Notes under the pieces: generated by a model
Told to the model about the DNA's origin: nothing
Seen by the model: the letters and a program-made list of their open reading frames with translations, nothing else
The model's database searches: none
Shown: positions 51,711-61,300 of the stretch, in pieces
Position numbering within the stretch: the first letter of the stretch is position 1
How the letters are laid out: each line of letters starts with the position of its first letter
Source of the DNA: Microbacterium testaceum
GTDB lineage: Bacteria; Actinomycetota; Actinomycetes; Actinomycetales; Microbacteriaceae
Assembly: GCF_003075375.1 (NCBI RefSeq)
Contig: NZ_QDFT01000016.1
Location: forward strand, 1-64,000
Length of the DNA: 64,000 nt
Direction of reading: 5' to 3'
Position numbers and translations under genes: made by a program

Positions 51711-53165
51711 TCAGGCGAGGGGCGCCTCTTCGTCGCGTCGCACCGGGGTGATGCCCTTGCGCCCGTACCGCAGCCAGAAGAACAGGTAGCACAGGCCCAC
51801 GAACGGGATGCCGAAGTACAGCGCCGGCGCCTGATTGGGATCGAACGCGATCGCCACGATCGACGCCGTCAGCAGCACGAACGCCAGGATCGGCACGAGG
51901 GGGTAGAACGGGGTGCGGAAGGCGAGGGCCGCGGGGTCGCCCCCGTCGCGGACGTACGCGCGCCGGTGGAAGAACTGCGCCGCGACGATCGACATCCACA
52001 CCGCGACGGCGGCAAAACCGGCGATCGACACCAGCACGAGGTACACCGTCTCGGCGGCGACGACGCTCGAGATCAGCGAGACCAGACCGATCGCCAGGCT
52101 CACCAGCAGAGCGATCATCGGGATGCCGCGGCGCGTGAGGCGCGTGAACGCCTTCGGCGCGTATCCCTCCTCGGCGAGCGAGAACAGCATCCGGGCGCAC
52201 GAATAGAGGCCGCTGTTGCCGACGGAGAGGAGCGCGGTGATCACGACGAAGTTCATGATGTCGGCGGCGTAGGGCACGCCGACGTACTCGAAGACATCGA
52301 CGAACGGGCTCGACGACAGCCCCGCCTGCTCGTAGGGCAGCAGGGCCGCGATGACGATGATCGAGCCCACGAAGAGCACCAGCAGACGCAGCACCGTGGA
52401 GCGCAGCGCGCGCGGAATGTTGCGGGCCGGGTCCTTCGTCTCACCCGCGGCCACCCCGACCAGCTCGGCGCCGCTGAAGGCGTAGAACACCGCGAGCGAG
52501 GTGATGAGCACACCGCCCAGGCCGGCCGGGAGCAGGCCGTCCGAGGTGACGAAGTTGCTCAGGCCGACCGCCGCGTGAGGCTCGGACGACAGCGGCGTGA
52601 AACCGAAGATCGCCATCGTCCCGAGCACGATGAGCGCCACGATCGCGACGACCTTGATGAGGGCGAACCAGAACTCGGTCTCGCCGAAGACGCGCGCCGA
52701 GATCGCATTGAGGGTGAACAGCACACCCGCGAACACGATGCACCACACCCAGACGTCGACGGTCGGGAACCATCGCTGCATGAGGATGCCGGATGCCGTG
52801 AACTCCGAACCGAGGGCGACCACCCAGCACAACCAGTACAACCAGGCGGTGGCGAAACCGGTCGCCGGCCCCATCGTGCGCGCGGCGTAGATGTGGATGG
52901 ATCCCGAGACGGGATAGACCACCGCGAGTTCTCCGAGGCACACCATGACGAGCCACACGACGAACGCGCCCAGCAGGTACGCCAGCACGGCGCCCAGCGG
53001 TCCCGCCTGGTTGATCGTGTACCCCGAGCTGAGGAACAATCCCGACCCGATGACGCCGCCCAGGGCGATCATCACCAGGTGTCGCGCCTCCATGGCACGG
53101 CGCAGGCGGCGGGGGCCGCCCTCGCTCGCGGGGACGTCGACGGACGAATCGGTGGGACGACTCAT
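51711..53165 (-). CDS. Amino acid permease (APC superfamily)
   Basis: 484 aa with about 12 membrane helices. LRRAMEARHLVMIALGGVIGSGLFLSSGYTI is the AAT-family start, then VSGSIHIYAARTMGP, YWLCWVVALGSEFTASGILM, FYAFSGAELVGVAAGETKDP and ARMLFSLAEEGYAPKAFTRL. Proton-coupled amino acid uptake; the substrate is not decided by sequence. ATG 53165 is chosen from the family N-terminus; the frame runs on upstream. Divergent from the PLP enzyme gene, with 173 bases between them and no clear operator. Confidence 0.93.
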   Translation of the reverse strand: MSRPTDSSVDVPASEGGPRRLRRAMEARHLVMIALGGVIGSGLFLSSGYTINQAGPLGAVLAYLLGAFVVWLVMVCLGELAVVYPVSGSIHIYAARTMGPATGFATAWLYWLCWVVALGSEFTASGILMQRWFPTVDVWVWCIVFAGVLFTLNAISARVFGETEFWFALIKVVAIVALIVLGTMAIFGFTPLSSEPHAAVGLSNFVTSDGLLPAGLGGVLITSLAVFYAFSGAELVGVAAGETKDPARNIPRALRSTVLRLLVLFVGSIIVIAALLPYEQAGLSSSPFVDVFEYVGVPYAADIMNFVVITALLSVGNSGLYSCARMLFSLAEEGYAPKAFTRLTRRGIPMIALLVSLAIGLVSLISSVVAAETVYLVLVSIAGFAAVAVWMSIVAAQFFHRRAYVRDGGDPAALAFRTPFYPLVPILAFVLLTASIVAIAFDPNQAPALYFGIPFVGLCYLFFWLRYGRKGITPVRRDEEAPLA

Positions 53166-53338
53166 GGGGAGACTCGCAATCGTGATCGAGCCCGGAGCCG
53201 AAGAGGCGTCCGGGCGACGCAGGTCACAGTAGTTCATGACGGCCGGGTCGATGCGCTCACTACGCTGATCGAGCCGGGTGACGCGCACGCTCACCTCGGG
53301 TGAGGTGCCGGGCCGAACCGGCGCGAGAGGGGACCGGG

Positions 53339-54607
53339 ATGCCAGCAGCAGACGACGCGAAGACGGCCGAGCAGGCGGGCGGAACCGTCGGCGGCGGGGC
53401 CGGTCGTCCGGAGCGCGGCGTCGAGCGGAGTCTGGGGCCGTCGAGCCTGGCGGTGCACGGCGGTATCCGGCTCGACAGCACCCGCGCGTTGAAGACGCCA
53501 CTGGTGATGTCGAACTCTTTCGCGCTGCCCGACGATCCGAGCGAGATCAGCTGGTCGGCCACCGCGCCGAACCTCTACACCCGCAACTCCGGCGTCAACC
53601 AAGTCGCTCTCGAACGCAAACTCGCCGCGCTCGAGCACGGCGAGGACGCCGTCGTCCTCGCGTCCGGTGTCGCCGCCCTGCACGCCGTGTTCTTCACGCA
53701 CGTGCGCGCCGGGGATCACGTCGTCGTCAGCGACGTCGTGTACGAGGCCACGTGGCGGCTGTGGACCGAACTGCTCCCCCGGCGCTACGGCATCCAGGCC
53801 ACCTTCGTCGATGTCACGGATGCGGATGCCGTGCGCGCGGCGCTGCGTCCCGAGACGGTGCTCGTGTGCGTCGAGGCGATCGCCAACCCCACGACGAAGG
53901 TCGCCGACATCGCCCTGCTCGCCGAGATCGCCCACGCCGCCGGTGCGGTGCTGATGGTGGACTCGACGTTCACGCCGCCGCCGTTCTACCGTCCGCTCGA
54001 GGACGGCGCCGACCTCGTCGTGCACTCGCTGACGAAGTACATCAACGGCCACGGCGACGCCATGGGCGGAGCGGTCGTGGGGCGCAGCGAGCTCATCGAG
54101 CCGATCAAGGCCGACGCGATGGTCGACGTCGGCGGGATCGTCTCGCCCTTCAACGCCTGGATGATCCAGCGCGGATCGGTCACGCTGCCGCTGCGGCTGC
54201 GTCAGCATTTCGCCTCGGCGCAGCGGGTCGCGGAGTTCCTCGAGGCGGACCGGAGGGTCGCCTTCGTCGCGTATCCGGGTCTGGAGTCCCATCCCGGGCA
54301 CGAGGTCGCACGACGGCAATTCGGCGGACACGCGTACGGCGGCATGATGGCGTTCGCCGTCGAGGGCGATCCCGACGCGCAGAACCGTTTCGTGGCGCAG
54401 CTGCGGCTCATCACGTCCGGCTTCTCGCTCGGCCACGACGACAGTCTGATCGTGCACACCGCGGCGGACGGTCCGCGCACGGCGACGTATCCCGAGCCGT
54501 TCCGCCGCTACGGGCACCTGCGCCTGTCGGTGGGGCTGGAGGATGCCGAGGACCTGCTCGCCGATCTGGAGGCGGCGTTGGACGCGACGTTCCCCACCGC
54601 AGGCTGA
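53339..54607 (+). CDS. Cys/Met-metabolism PLP enzyme (cystathionine lyase/synthase type)
   Basis: 422 aa, fold type I trans-sulfuration family. PLP Lys in DLVVHSLTKYINGHGDAMGG (about residue 234), NLYTRNSGVNQVALERKLAAL and LASGVAALHAVFF, and YPGLESHPGHEVARRQF are typical of gamma-synthase, beta- or gamma-lyase members, which cannot be separated here. The first ~45 residues are Gly/Ala/Glu-rich and unconserved. AGGGGA lies before ATG 53339. Could be cystathionine gamma-lyase, methionine gamma-lyase or a similar enzyme. Confidence 0.9.
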   Translation: MPAADDAKTAEQAGGTVGGGAGRPERGVERSLGPSSLAVHGGIRLDSTRALKTPLVMSNSFALPDDPSEISWSATAPNLYTRNSGVNQVALERKLAALEHGEDAVVLASGVAALHAVFFTHVRAGDHVVVSDVVYEATWRLWTELLPRRYGIQATFVDVTDADAVRAALRPETVLVCVEAIANPTTKVADIALLAEIAHAAGAVLMVDSTFTPPPFYRPLEDGADLVVHSLTKYINGHGDAMGGAVVGRSELIEPIKADAMVDVGGIVSPFNAWMIQRGSVTLPLRLRQHFASAQRVAEFLEADRRVAFVAYPGLESHPGHEVARRQFGGHAYGGMMAFAVEGDPDAQNRFVAQLRLITSGFSLGHDDSLIVHTAADGPRTATYPEPFRRYGHLRLSVGLEDAEDLLADLEAALDATFPTAG

Positions 54608-54613
54608 GCGGGT

Positions 54614-55423
54614 TCACCGCTCCGGGAAGAGCTCGGCGAGCGTGCGGGGGACGCCCTGGTCGATGTTCGACGGAGCGCGGTGGCGCGCGCGGGCGAGGAC
54701 ATCGGGATGCGCGTTCTGCATCGCGTACGACCAGTGGGCGGCATCCATCATCTCGAGATCGTTCAGGTAGTCGCCGAAGGCGGCGGTCTGCTCCGGGGCG
54801 ACTCGCAGTGCCTCTTGCAGAGCGCGAAGGGCGGTCCCCTTGTCGACGCCGGGGTTCATGATGTCGACCCAGTGCCGCGCCGACACGACGACGCGGTGCG
54901 TCGCGGCGATGTCGTCGAGGGCGCGTCCCACGCTCTCTTCGGCGAGGGCGTAGTCGTAGACGGCGATCTTGAGCACGTCGTCGTCGACGGCGAGCAGGTC
55001 GTCGACCGCTTCGAGGGCGGCGTAGTAGGTGGCCGCGTGGGCCGTGAAGTCCTCGTCGGTGCGTTCGATGTACGCCGAGCGTTTGCCGCACAGGACGACG
55101 CCGAGGTCGTAGCCGGCGGCGGAGAGGTCGCGCAGGTGGCGGATCGCGCGTTCGACGACGTCTCGCTCCAGGGCGAACGCGGCGACCTCGGCACCCTCGT
55201 GGACGACGTACGCGCCGTTCTCGGCGATGAACGACATGTCGTCCGACGCGTCTCCGAACGCCTGGCGCAGGGTGGCCAGCTGGCGTCCGGACGCCGGCAC
55301 GAAGGCCACGTCTCGCGCGGCGAGGCGCGGCAGGACATCCCAGAGGGATGCCGGGATCCGGCCGTCGCCGTCGAGGAGCGTGCCGTCCATGTCGACGGCG
55401 ACGAGGCGGATGTCGTGAGGCAT
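54614..55423 (-). CDS. HAD-IIB (Cof-type) phosphatase
   Basis: 269 aa. HAD motif I VAVDMDGTLLDGDG at 8-21, motif II VPASGRQLATL, motif III Lys in NPGVDKGTALRAL, motif IV AFGDYLNDLEMMDAA. A C2b cap lies between. Family members dephosphorylate sugar phosphates or flavin precursors; substrate unknown. Convergent with the PLP enzyme gene, six bases apart. Confidence 0.93.
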   Translation of the reverse strand: MPHDIRLVAVDMDGTLLDGDGRIPASLWDVLPRLAARDVAFVPASGRQLATLRQAFGDASDDMSFIAENGAYVVHEGAEVAAFALERDVVERAIRHLRDLSAAGYDLGVVLCGKRSAYIERTDEDFTAHAATYYAALEAVDDLLAVDDDVLKIAVYDYALAEESVGRALDDIAATHRVVVSARHWVDIMNPGVDKGTALRALQEALRVAPEQTAAFGDYLNDLEMMDAAHWSYAMQNAHPDVLARARHRAPSNIDQGVPRTLAELFPER

Positions 55424-55538
55424 GCGACCATCCTCGCAGGCGCCGCGGCGCGGGGCGGACGGGACGGGTTGAGGGCGCGGGGCGGAGGCGGGCGGGAGAT
55501 AGCCCCGGGCCGGGGACGGACGTGACCCAGCCGCAGCA

Positions 55539-56957
55539 TCAGAACGGGATCGGCTCGGAATCGGGCGGCGGCGACTCGTCCGGAAGGAACCGCACCGCCG
55601 GTGAGTACGGCAGAGGCTCGTCGGCGTACATCCGCCCCGACGGCGAGGTCCACTCGAGCACGCCGCCGGCTCGCTGGCGCACGCTCCATCGAGTGAACTG
55701 CTTCTGCGAGTGATGTCTTTGGCAGAGGTGTCCGAGATTGGCCACCTCGGTCCTGCCGCCTCGTGCCCATTCACGCGTGTGGTCGACCTCGCAGCGGATG
55801 GCCGGCACGGCGCACCCCGGCCACCGGCACCGTCGGTCCCGGGCGCGGAGGTGACGGTCGATCGCCGCGGTGCGATGGTAGGTGTCGGTCGACAGCACCT
55901 CACCGGTCACCGGGTGCGTCAGCACCCGGTCCCACGGCACGACGGTCGCCTCAGCCAACCTGCGGGCGGTGTCGATGTCGATCGGCCCGTGACCGACGAG
56001 CTCTGCCGGATCGAGGTTCTCGTCCTCCGGCCGCAGCACCGACAACGCCGGAACCACCACCTGAACCCGCGCCCGGATCGCACCCAGACCACCCGCCTCG
56101 CCGTCGGCGTGGGTCGGGTCGAGGGACGGGGCCGTCGTCAGGAGAAGATCCGCGAGGATGTCGGCGCGGATCTGGTCGGTGGTGCGTTCGTCGTCGCCGG
56201 AAATCCCCTCGGCCGTCGATTCCGCCCCGTCCACGCCCACCGCGCCGACACCGCCGCCGGACCCGCCGCCGGACCCGCACGAAACGGCGTCCGCCCCCTG
56301 CTCCCTCGCGTCGATCAGGGCCCGACTCTGCTGCGTCAGACGGTCGTAGATGCCCACCGCGAGCACCGTGGGCAGGGTGGCGATGAGGTCGGACATGCCG
56401 TCGACGCCCGTCACGATGCGCACGCAGCGCGTCTCGCGGCCCCGCCGGTGCCGTTCGGAGAGAGTGGTCGGCTGCAGCTTCTCGGCGACCGCCGCCAGGC
56501 GGGCGCGCAGGCGCCCGGGGCTGAGCTGCGGCCCGAGGGACGCGGCGATCGCGTCGAACTCGGCGCTCCGCTCTTCGGGCAGGGTCGACACGACGTCGGC
56601 GATGGCCCGCACGTGAGCCCGGGTCAGCGTTCCCGTTCCCCACGCCGCGAGAGTGACCGGCAGATCGTCGACGATCTGCATCGCGCGGCCGATGTGGGCC
56701 TGCACCGTGCGATCGGACAATCGCTGCGCCGCCGCGAGTTCGGACGCAATCTCGCGCAACGCCATGTCGGATGCGCGCTTCGTCGGGCGGTCGCCCGCCG
56801 CCGCGTCGAGCCCGTACTGTCCGAGCGCCGCGTAGGCGCGGGTGCGCCACACTTCGGCCGCCGCGAACGCCGCGTCCGCCGCGAGCGCGTCGGCGATCAG
56901 CGCCTGACGAGTGCGGGACCCGTCGGGAGCGGCAGGCGGAGGAGTCTCGGGTGACAT
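55539..56957 (-). CDS. DUF222 / HNH endonuclease domain protein
   Basis: 472 aa. An N-terminal DUF222 region (about 20-330) with a Gly/Ser-rich insert around 230-255, then an HNH centre: RDRRCRWPGCAVPAIRCEVDH, TREWARGGRTEVANLGHLCQRHHSQK. Metal-site His and the two CxxC-like Cys pairs are all kept. Such genes are very abundant in actinobacteria, often several per genome and linked to mobile DNA; role unknown. ATG 56957. No transposase or phage genes are seen nearby. Confidence 0.92.
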   Translation of the reverse strand: MSPETPPPAAPDGSRTRQALIADALAADAAFAAAEVWRTRAYAALGQYGLDAAAGDRPTKRASDMALREIASELAAAQRLSDRTVQAHIGRAMQIVDDLPVTLAAWGTGTLTRAHVRAIADVVSTLPEERSAEFDAIAASLGPQLSPGRLRARLAAVAEKLQPTTLSERHRRGRETRCVRIVTGVDGMSDLIATLPTVLAVGIYDRLTQQSRALIDAREQGADAVSCGSGGGSGGGVGAVGVDGAESTAEGISGDDERTTDQIRADILADLLLTTAPSLDPTHADGEAGGLGAIRARVQVVVPALSVLRPEDENLDPAELVGHGPIDIDTARRLAEATVVPWDRVLTHPVTGEVLSTDTYHRTAAIDRHLRARDRRCRWPGCAVPAIRCEVDHTREWARGGRTEVANLGHLCQRHHSQKQFTRWSVRQRAGGVLEWTSPSGRMYADEPLPYSPAVRFLPDESPPPDSEPIPF

Positions 56958-57113
56958 GTCTGCATGCTAGCTCCGACCTCCGACATTGCCCCGGTCAGAC
57001 GGACTTTCTTGTGCACAGACCAGCGCTCGAGCACCCCGTGGAGGAGGGGCGGGGACCCGGACCGCTCGGCCCGCGAGCCACTCGACCTATGAATCACGAA
57101 AGCGTGACGAGAT

Positions 57114-57247
57114 CCTCTTCCGCTCCGTTACCTCACCGTTATAGAGTGTGATCACGGTAGTTGTTTTGCTGTGGCAGCTACCGACATGTGATTGCAGGAC
57201 ACTCTCGTGCAGGAAAGGGCCGGTCGGGAATCTCCCGACCGGCCCTT
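57114..57247 (+). repeat. Direct repeat copy 1 (promoter plus small RNA)
   Basis: About 135 bp that recur at 58087-58224 with roughly 80-85% identity by eye. Contains CTCCGTTACCTCACCG, TATAGAGT and the whole probable small RNA with its terminator. The 56958-57113 stretch ahead of it holds only the HNH gene promoter region. Confidence 0.85.
57154..57247 (+). ncRNA. Putative small RNA, copy 1
   Basis: About 94 nt, unknown class. A 5' hairpin GGTAGTTG ... CAGCTACC (57156-57182) with a U-rich loop, a conserved single-stranded part (GACATGTGATTGCAGGACAC), then a terminator with a perfect 15-bp stem AAGGGCCGGTCGGGA / TCCCGACCGGCCCTT (57215-57247). A TAGAGT -10 box is at 57142-57147. The other copy keeps both stems while the loops change; the hairpin swap CAG/CGG keeps pairing through a U-G wobble. 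It is upstream of a phosphatase gene, but the second copy is not upstream of any plus-strand gene, which argues for a free RNA and not a riboswitch. Confidence 0.6.
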
Positions 57248-57281
57248 CATCCGTCCGCGACCATCCCCATCACCGATGCAC

Positions 57282-57333
57282 CACCCCGCCCCGGCCCGGC
57301 CCGCCCCACCCCGCCCCGCCCCGCCCCGCCCCG
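57282..57333 (+). repeat. CCCCG-type low-complexity tract
   Basis: Runs of CCCCG and CCCGG in the leader of the phosphatase gene. No gene is seen in it. Confidence 0.5.
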
Positions 57334-57405
57334 GCGACGCAACCGAACAGCCCGTATCAGGCAGCCCCGGATGCCGACACCCCGACGACACGCGAGGATG
57401 AAACC

Positions 57406-58026
57406 GTGAAGGACGCAGACCTGACCGAACCCGACGGCCGCATCGTGCTGGTGCGGCACGGAGAGACCGAGTGGAGCCGCACCGGCCGCCACACCGGCCT
57501 CACGGACATCCCGCTGACCGAGACCGGGGCCTACAAGGCCGAGCTGGCGGGAACGCTGCTCGCGACCCGGCGCTACGACCTCGTTCTGACGAGCCCGCTG
57601 CAACGCGCCGTCGAGACCGCCACGCGCGCCGGCTACCCTCGGGCGCAACCCGAGCCGCGCCTGGTCGAGTGGGACTACGGCGCCTTCGAGGGCATGACGA
57701 CTCCCGAGATCATCGAGCAGGTCGGGCACCCCTGGACGATCTGGCAGGCGGGCGCCCCGGCCGGCGCCACCCCCGGGGAGTCGATCGCCGAGGTCACGGC
57801 CCGCGCCGCCTCATTGCTGGACGAACTGCGCCCGCGCGTGCGCGCCGGCGAGCAGATCCTGCTGTTCTCGCACTCCCACTTCCTGCGCGCCCTGGCCGGC
57901 ACCTGGCTGGGGCTGACCGCCGACGGGGGGCGCTACTTCGTCCTCGGCACGTCGGCGGTGAGCGAACTGGGCTTCGAGCACGGTTCCGAGGTCATCACGC
58001 AGTGGAACCACGTGCGCGGACGCTGA
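57406..58026 (+). CDS. Histidine phosphatase family protein (Gpm-like)
   Basis: 206 aa. RHG motif VLVRHGETEWSRTGRHTG at about 14-31, LTSPLQRAVETATRAGY, WDYGAFEGMTT, and the second His in LLFSHSHFLRALAGTWLG. Closer to acid phosphatase/phosphoglycerate-mutase-like enzymes than the phosphatase at 15259. Substrate unknown. GTG 57406 is chosen because GAGGA lies seven bases upstream. Placed between the two copies of the small RNA. Confidence 0.92.
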   Translation: MKDADLTEPDGRIVLVRHGETEWSRTGRHTGLTDIPLTETGAYKAELAGTLLATRRYDLVLTSPLQRAVETATRAGYPRAQPEPRLVEWDYGAFEGMTTPEIIEQVGHPWTIWQAGAPAGATPGESIAEVTARAASLLDELRPRVRAGEQILLFSHSHFLRALAGTWLGLTADGGRYFVLGTSAVSELGFEHGSEVITQWNHVRGR

Positions 58027-58086
58027 GGCACCCCGGATGCCGCCGAGGCGACCATCCGAAAATTCATCACGGAAATATAACGACGA

Positions 58087-58224
58087 CCTCTTCCCCTCCG
58101 TTACCTCACCGTTATAGAGTGCTCGCACGGTAGTTGTTTTGCTGTGGCGGCTACCGACATGTGATTGCAGGACACTCTTGGTGCAGGGACAAGGGCCGGT
58201 CGGAAGCCTCTCCGACCGGCCCTT
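58087..58224 (+). repeat. Direct repeat copy 2 (promoter plus small RNA)
   Basis: Second copy of the 135-bp unit at 57114-57247, after the phosphatase gene and before the convergent metallophosphoesterase gene. The 58225-58343 stretch after it holds nothing recognisable. Confidence 0.85.
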
Positions 58225-58229
58225 ACTCT
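58127..58229 (+). ncRNA. Putative small RNA, copy 2
   Basis: Same layout as copy 1: TAGAGT box at 58115-58120, hairpin GGTAGTTG ... CGGCTACC, conserved ACATGTGATTGCAGGACACTC, and a terminator with a perfect 14-bp stem AAGGGCCGGTCGGA / TCCGACCGGCCCTT (58191-58224), followed by ACTCTTTCG. Compared with copy 1, both the loops and the region before the terminator changed by small indels, which would shift any reading frame; the stems did not change pairing. No target is proposed. Confidence 0.6.
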
Positions 58230-58343
58230 TTCGTCACCCGCGGCACACGGGATGCCACCGCCCCGCCGACCCACGCGATCCGGCCGAGCGGGCGGGGGAC
58301 GGGGCCCGACGCCGCGACGCGACGCGGACCCCGTCCGCACCTG

Positions 58344-61300
58344 TCACCCGCGGCGAGCGCGCCGCCTCGCGATCGCGAGTCCCGCACCGACGGCGAGCAG
58401 CAGACCGGCCCCGAGAGCCCACGGCAGGAGGGCGGCGGCATCCCGTCCCGTCACGGCGAGCGGGGTGCGACCGGAACGATCCTCGGACCCCCCGAGCGCG
58501 TCGGCGGACCCGCTCGAGGACGCCCCCGCACCACCCGAGCCCGGAAGACCCGCCCCCGGCTGACCCGAACCCGGAAGACCCGCCCCCGGCTGACCCGAAC
58601 CCGGGAGCCCAGACCCCGGCTGACCTGACCCCGGAAGCCCGGTTCCGGGATCACCCGGACCCGGTTCCCCCGGCTCGACCGACGCCGCGCCCACCGTAAA
58701 CAGCGCGACCCGCGAGCGATCCACCGCACCGTAGGGGTCGGTCGAGCGCACGTACCAGCCGTGCTCGCCCTCGTCCGGCACCGGCCAGGTGGCCGACAGG
58801 ATCGTGCCGCTGGGAACGTCCGAGAACGTCGCGATCTCGGTCGACCCCAGGACCTCGGCCGAGAACGCCTCGGTGCCCAGCGTCCGCTCGCGCGGCTCGA
58901 TCCCCAGCTGGTCGTACGTCAGCTCGAACTCCTGCTGCGCGTACGGGTCGTCGGCCGGCCCGAGAAGGCTGGGCTCGTCCGAGTTGTAGCGATCGAGCGA
59001 CGGCGAGTAGGTGCGCACCATCATGCGTTCGCCCTCGTTGTCGAAGTGCAGCAGTCGCAGATACCCCAGACCGCCCTCGGGCAGTCCCTGGTAGTCGAAC
59101 AGCATCGAGTACACGGTGCGGTCGTCGACGCCGTCACCGTCGTCGTCGAACGCGTCGGTGCGCAGGAAGGCGTCGTGGTAGTGACCCGACATCACCATCC
59201 GCACGTTCGGGTTGGTCGCCACGACCTCGTCGAGCACGCGCTGCGGGATGGCTCCGAGCCCGCCTGTGGTGAGGATGAATTCGTGCTGGGCGACGATCGC
59301 GACGCGGTCGGGGTAGCGCTTCAGCACGTCGTTCATCCAGGCGATGGACGCGTCGTCGGGCAGCCACCCGGTGTACAGCATGAGGAAGTCGATGCCGCCG
59401 GCCGAGACGAGGTCGTAGTGGCCGCGGTTGTTCTCGTAGCTTCCGCCGTACCAGGGGTTGTCCGCGAATCGCTTCTCGCCGAAGTAGGTGCCGTAGTTCG
59501 TGTAGTCGCCGACGTCGTGACCCACGTCGTGGTTGCCGGCCAGCACACCGTAGGGAAGGCCCGCTCGGTCGAGTCGGTCGTACTGCACGGCGGCACGGTC
59601 CCATTGGGGGATGACGTCGTAGTCGTCGACGATGTCGCCCGTGTGGAACACGTACTGCAGGTTGAGCTCGTCACGACGGTCCAGGAAGTACGAGTGGATC
59701 GCCTCCTGGTGCTTATAGGGCTCACCCGCCATCTCGTTCTCGTTGTAGTACTGGGTGTCCGACTCCCACCCAAGGGTGAAGTCGTACTCCGAGCGCGGCA
59801 CATCGCCGGCGTTGCGGGGTTCGACCGCGCTGTCACGCGTGCTGCGATCCGGCGCCGCGAAGCCCTCGGAGTGCTGCACGAGCATGCGCACGACCCCGTC
59901 GACGCGGTGGTCGTCGACCGAGACCACACCCTCGAGGGTGAAGGCCTCGTCGTCGGCGGCGGCCACGTGGCGAGCCACCTCGTCCCACCCCGACCCGTCG
60001 GGACGCTGGACCGACAACACGACCGTGGCACCGGCGTTCGCCCGCCCCGACCAGGTCGATCGCACATCGGCGCCGGCGTCGGCGTCATCCACCGCCACCT
60101 CGAACAACTGGTAGGGGAACGCCTCGGAGCTCGAGACGTCGGCGGTCGAACCGTCGACGGCGGCGAGGCCCTCGACCTGCTCCCGCGACAGCGTGCGCGC
60201 TTCGGTCCGCTCGACGGCGGCGGCATCCGCGACCGTTCCGGACCGCACCGCGACATCGCCGTCGGCGAGGTCGAGGCGGCGCCCCTCGAGGAACGCCACG
60301 TCGAGCGCGTCGCCCTGCGGGTCCTCGACCTTGGCCTGCAGCGTCACGTCGCCGGCGGCGACCTCCGCACCCTCGGCCGGCGAGAGCAGACCCGCACCCG
60401 GCTGCTCCGCGTACGTCTCGAAGGTCGCCGTCCACGTCGTGGAGTTGCCCACCGCGTCCGTCGCCACGACCTCGAACGCGTGATCGCCGGCAGCCAGGGT
60501 CAGCGACGAGGTCGTGAACGGCAGGGTGATCTCTCGACCGTCCAGCCGTGCGATGGTCGAGGCGACGCCCGAACCCGCGTCGCTGACCTGGGCGTCGAGG
60601 ACGATCTCACCCCGGTAGGCGGTGCCGTCGAGAACCCGCGAGGTGACCACGGGAGCGGTGTTGTCGACGTGCACCGTCGCCGACACCGTCTCATCGCCGT
60701 CGCTCGCCGAGACGACGGCGTCGCCGTCGGCGCGGGCGGCCGTGTCCCAGGTGTGCGACACGGCGGAGTACGCGTCCTCGGGCACCGTGAAACGGGCGTC
60801 GAAGAAGTCGAGCTTGCCCGCACTGTCGCCCATGCGCAGCACCGACGTGGGATCGGCGTAGCCCGCGGGCGTGAGCGTGCGCCCGTCGGGCAGCACCAGT
60901 CGCAGGCCGCGGATCTCGAAGTCGTCGTTGTTCTCGTCGGGATCGATCTCGGGCGCCTTCTTGGTGCCCGCCCACACGCTGACCGTGAGGTCGCCGCCGC
61001 GCTGCAGGTAGTCCAGCGGCACGGGGGTCGCGATGGTCTCCCACCCCTCGGTGCCCTTGTCGAAGATTGTCAGCACGTCGTCGCCGATGCGCACGCCGTT
61101 CTTGAAGTAGTAGTTGACGTTGGTCGCTTCGAACACGAAGGTGGGGCGGCCCTCGAGACTCGGCGTCGTCTCGACGGCGGCACCGTCGATCGTCAGGGTC
61201 AGCGGGCTCGGATACGCGTCCCCGGATGCCACGACCTCGGTCGCTCCGCGCACGAACGCCCCCTCGGCGAGGTTCAGGCGCACGGGCGCGTCGGTGAGCC

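Noticed and set aside
55539-56957. HNH/DUF222 gene as part of a mobile element
   Set aside because: No transposase, integrase, att-like repeats or phage genes are near; the gene family is ordinary in these genomes.
57161-58563. Short frames starting in the small-RNA repeats (products beginning MFCCG)
   Set aside because: Indels between the two copies shift these frames while RNA stems are kept; they also need TTG starts without ribosome-binding sites.
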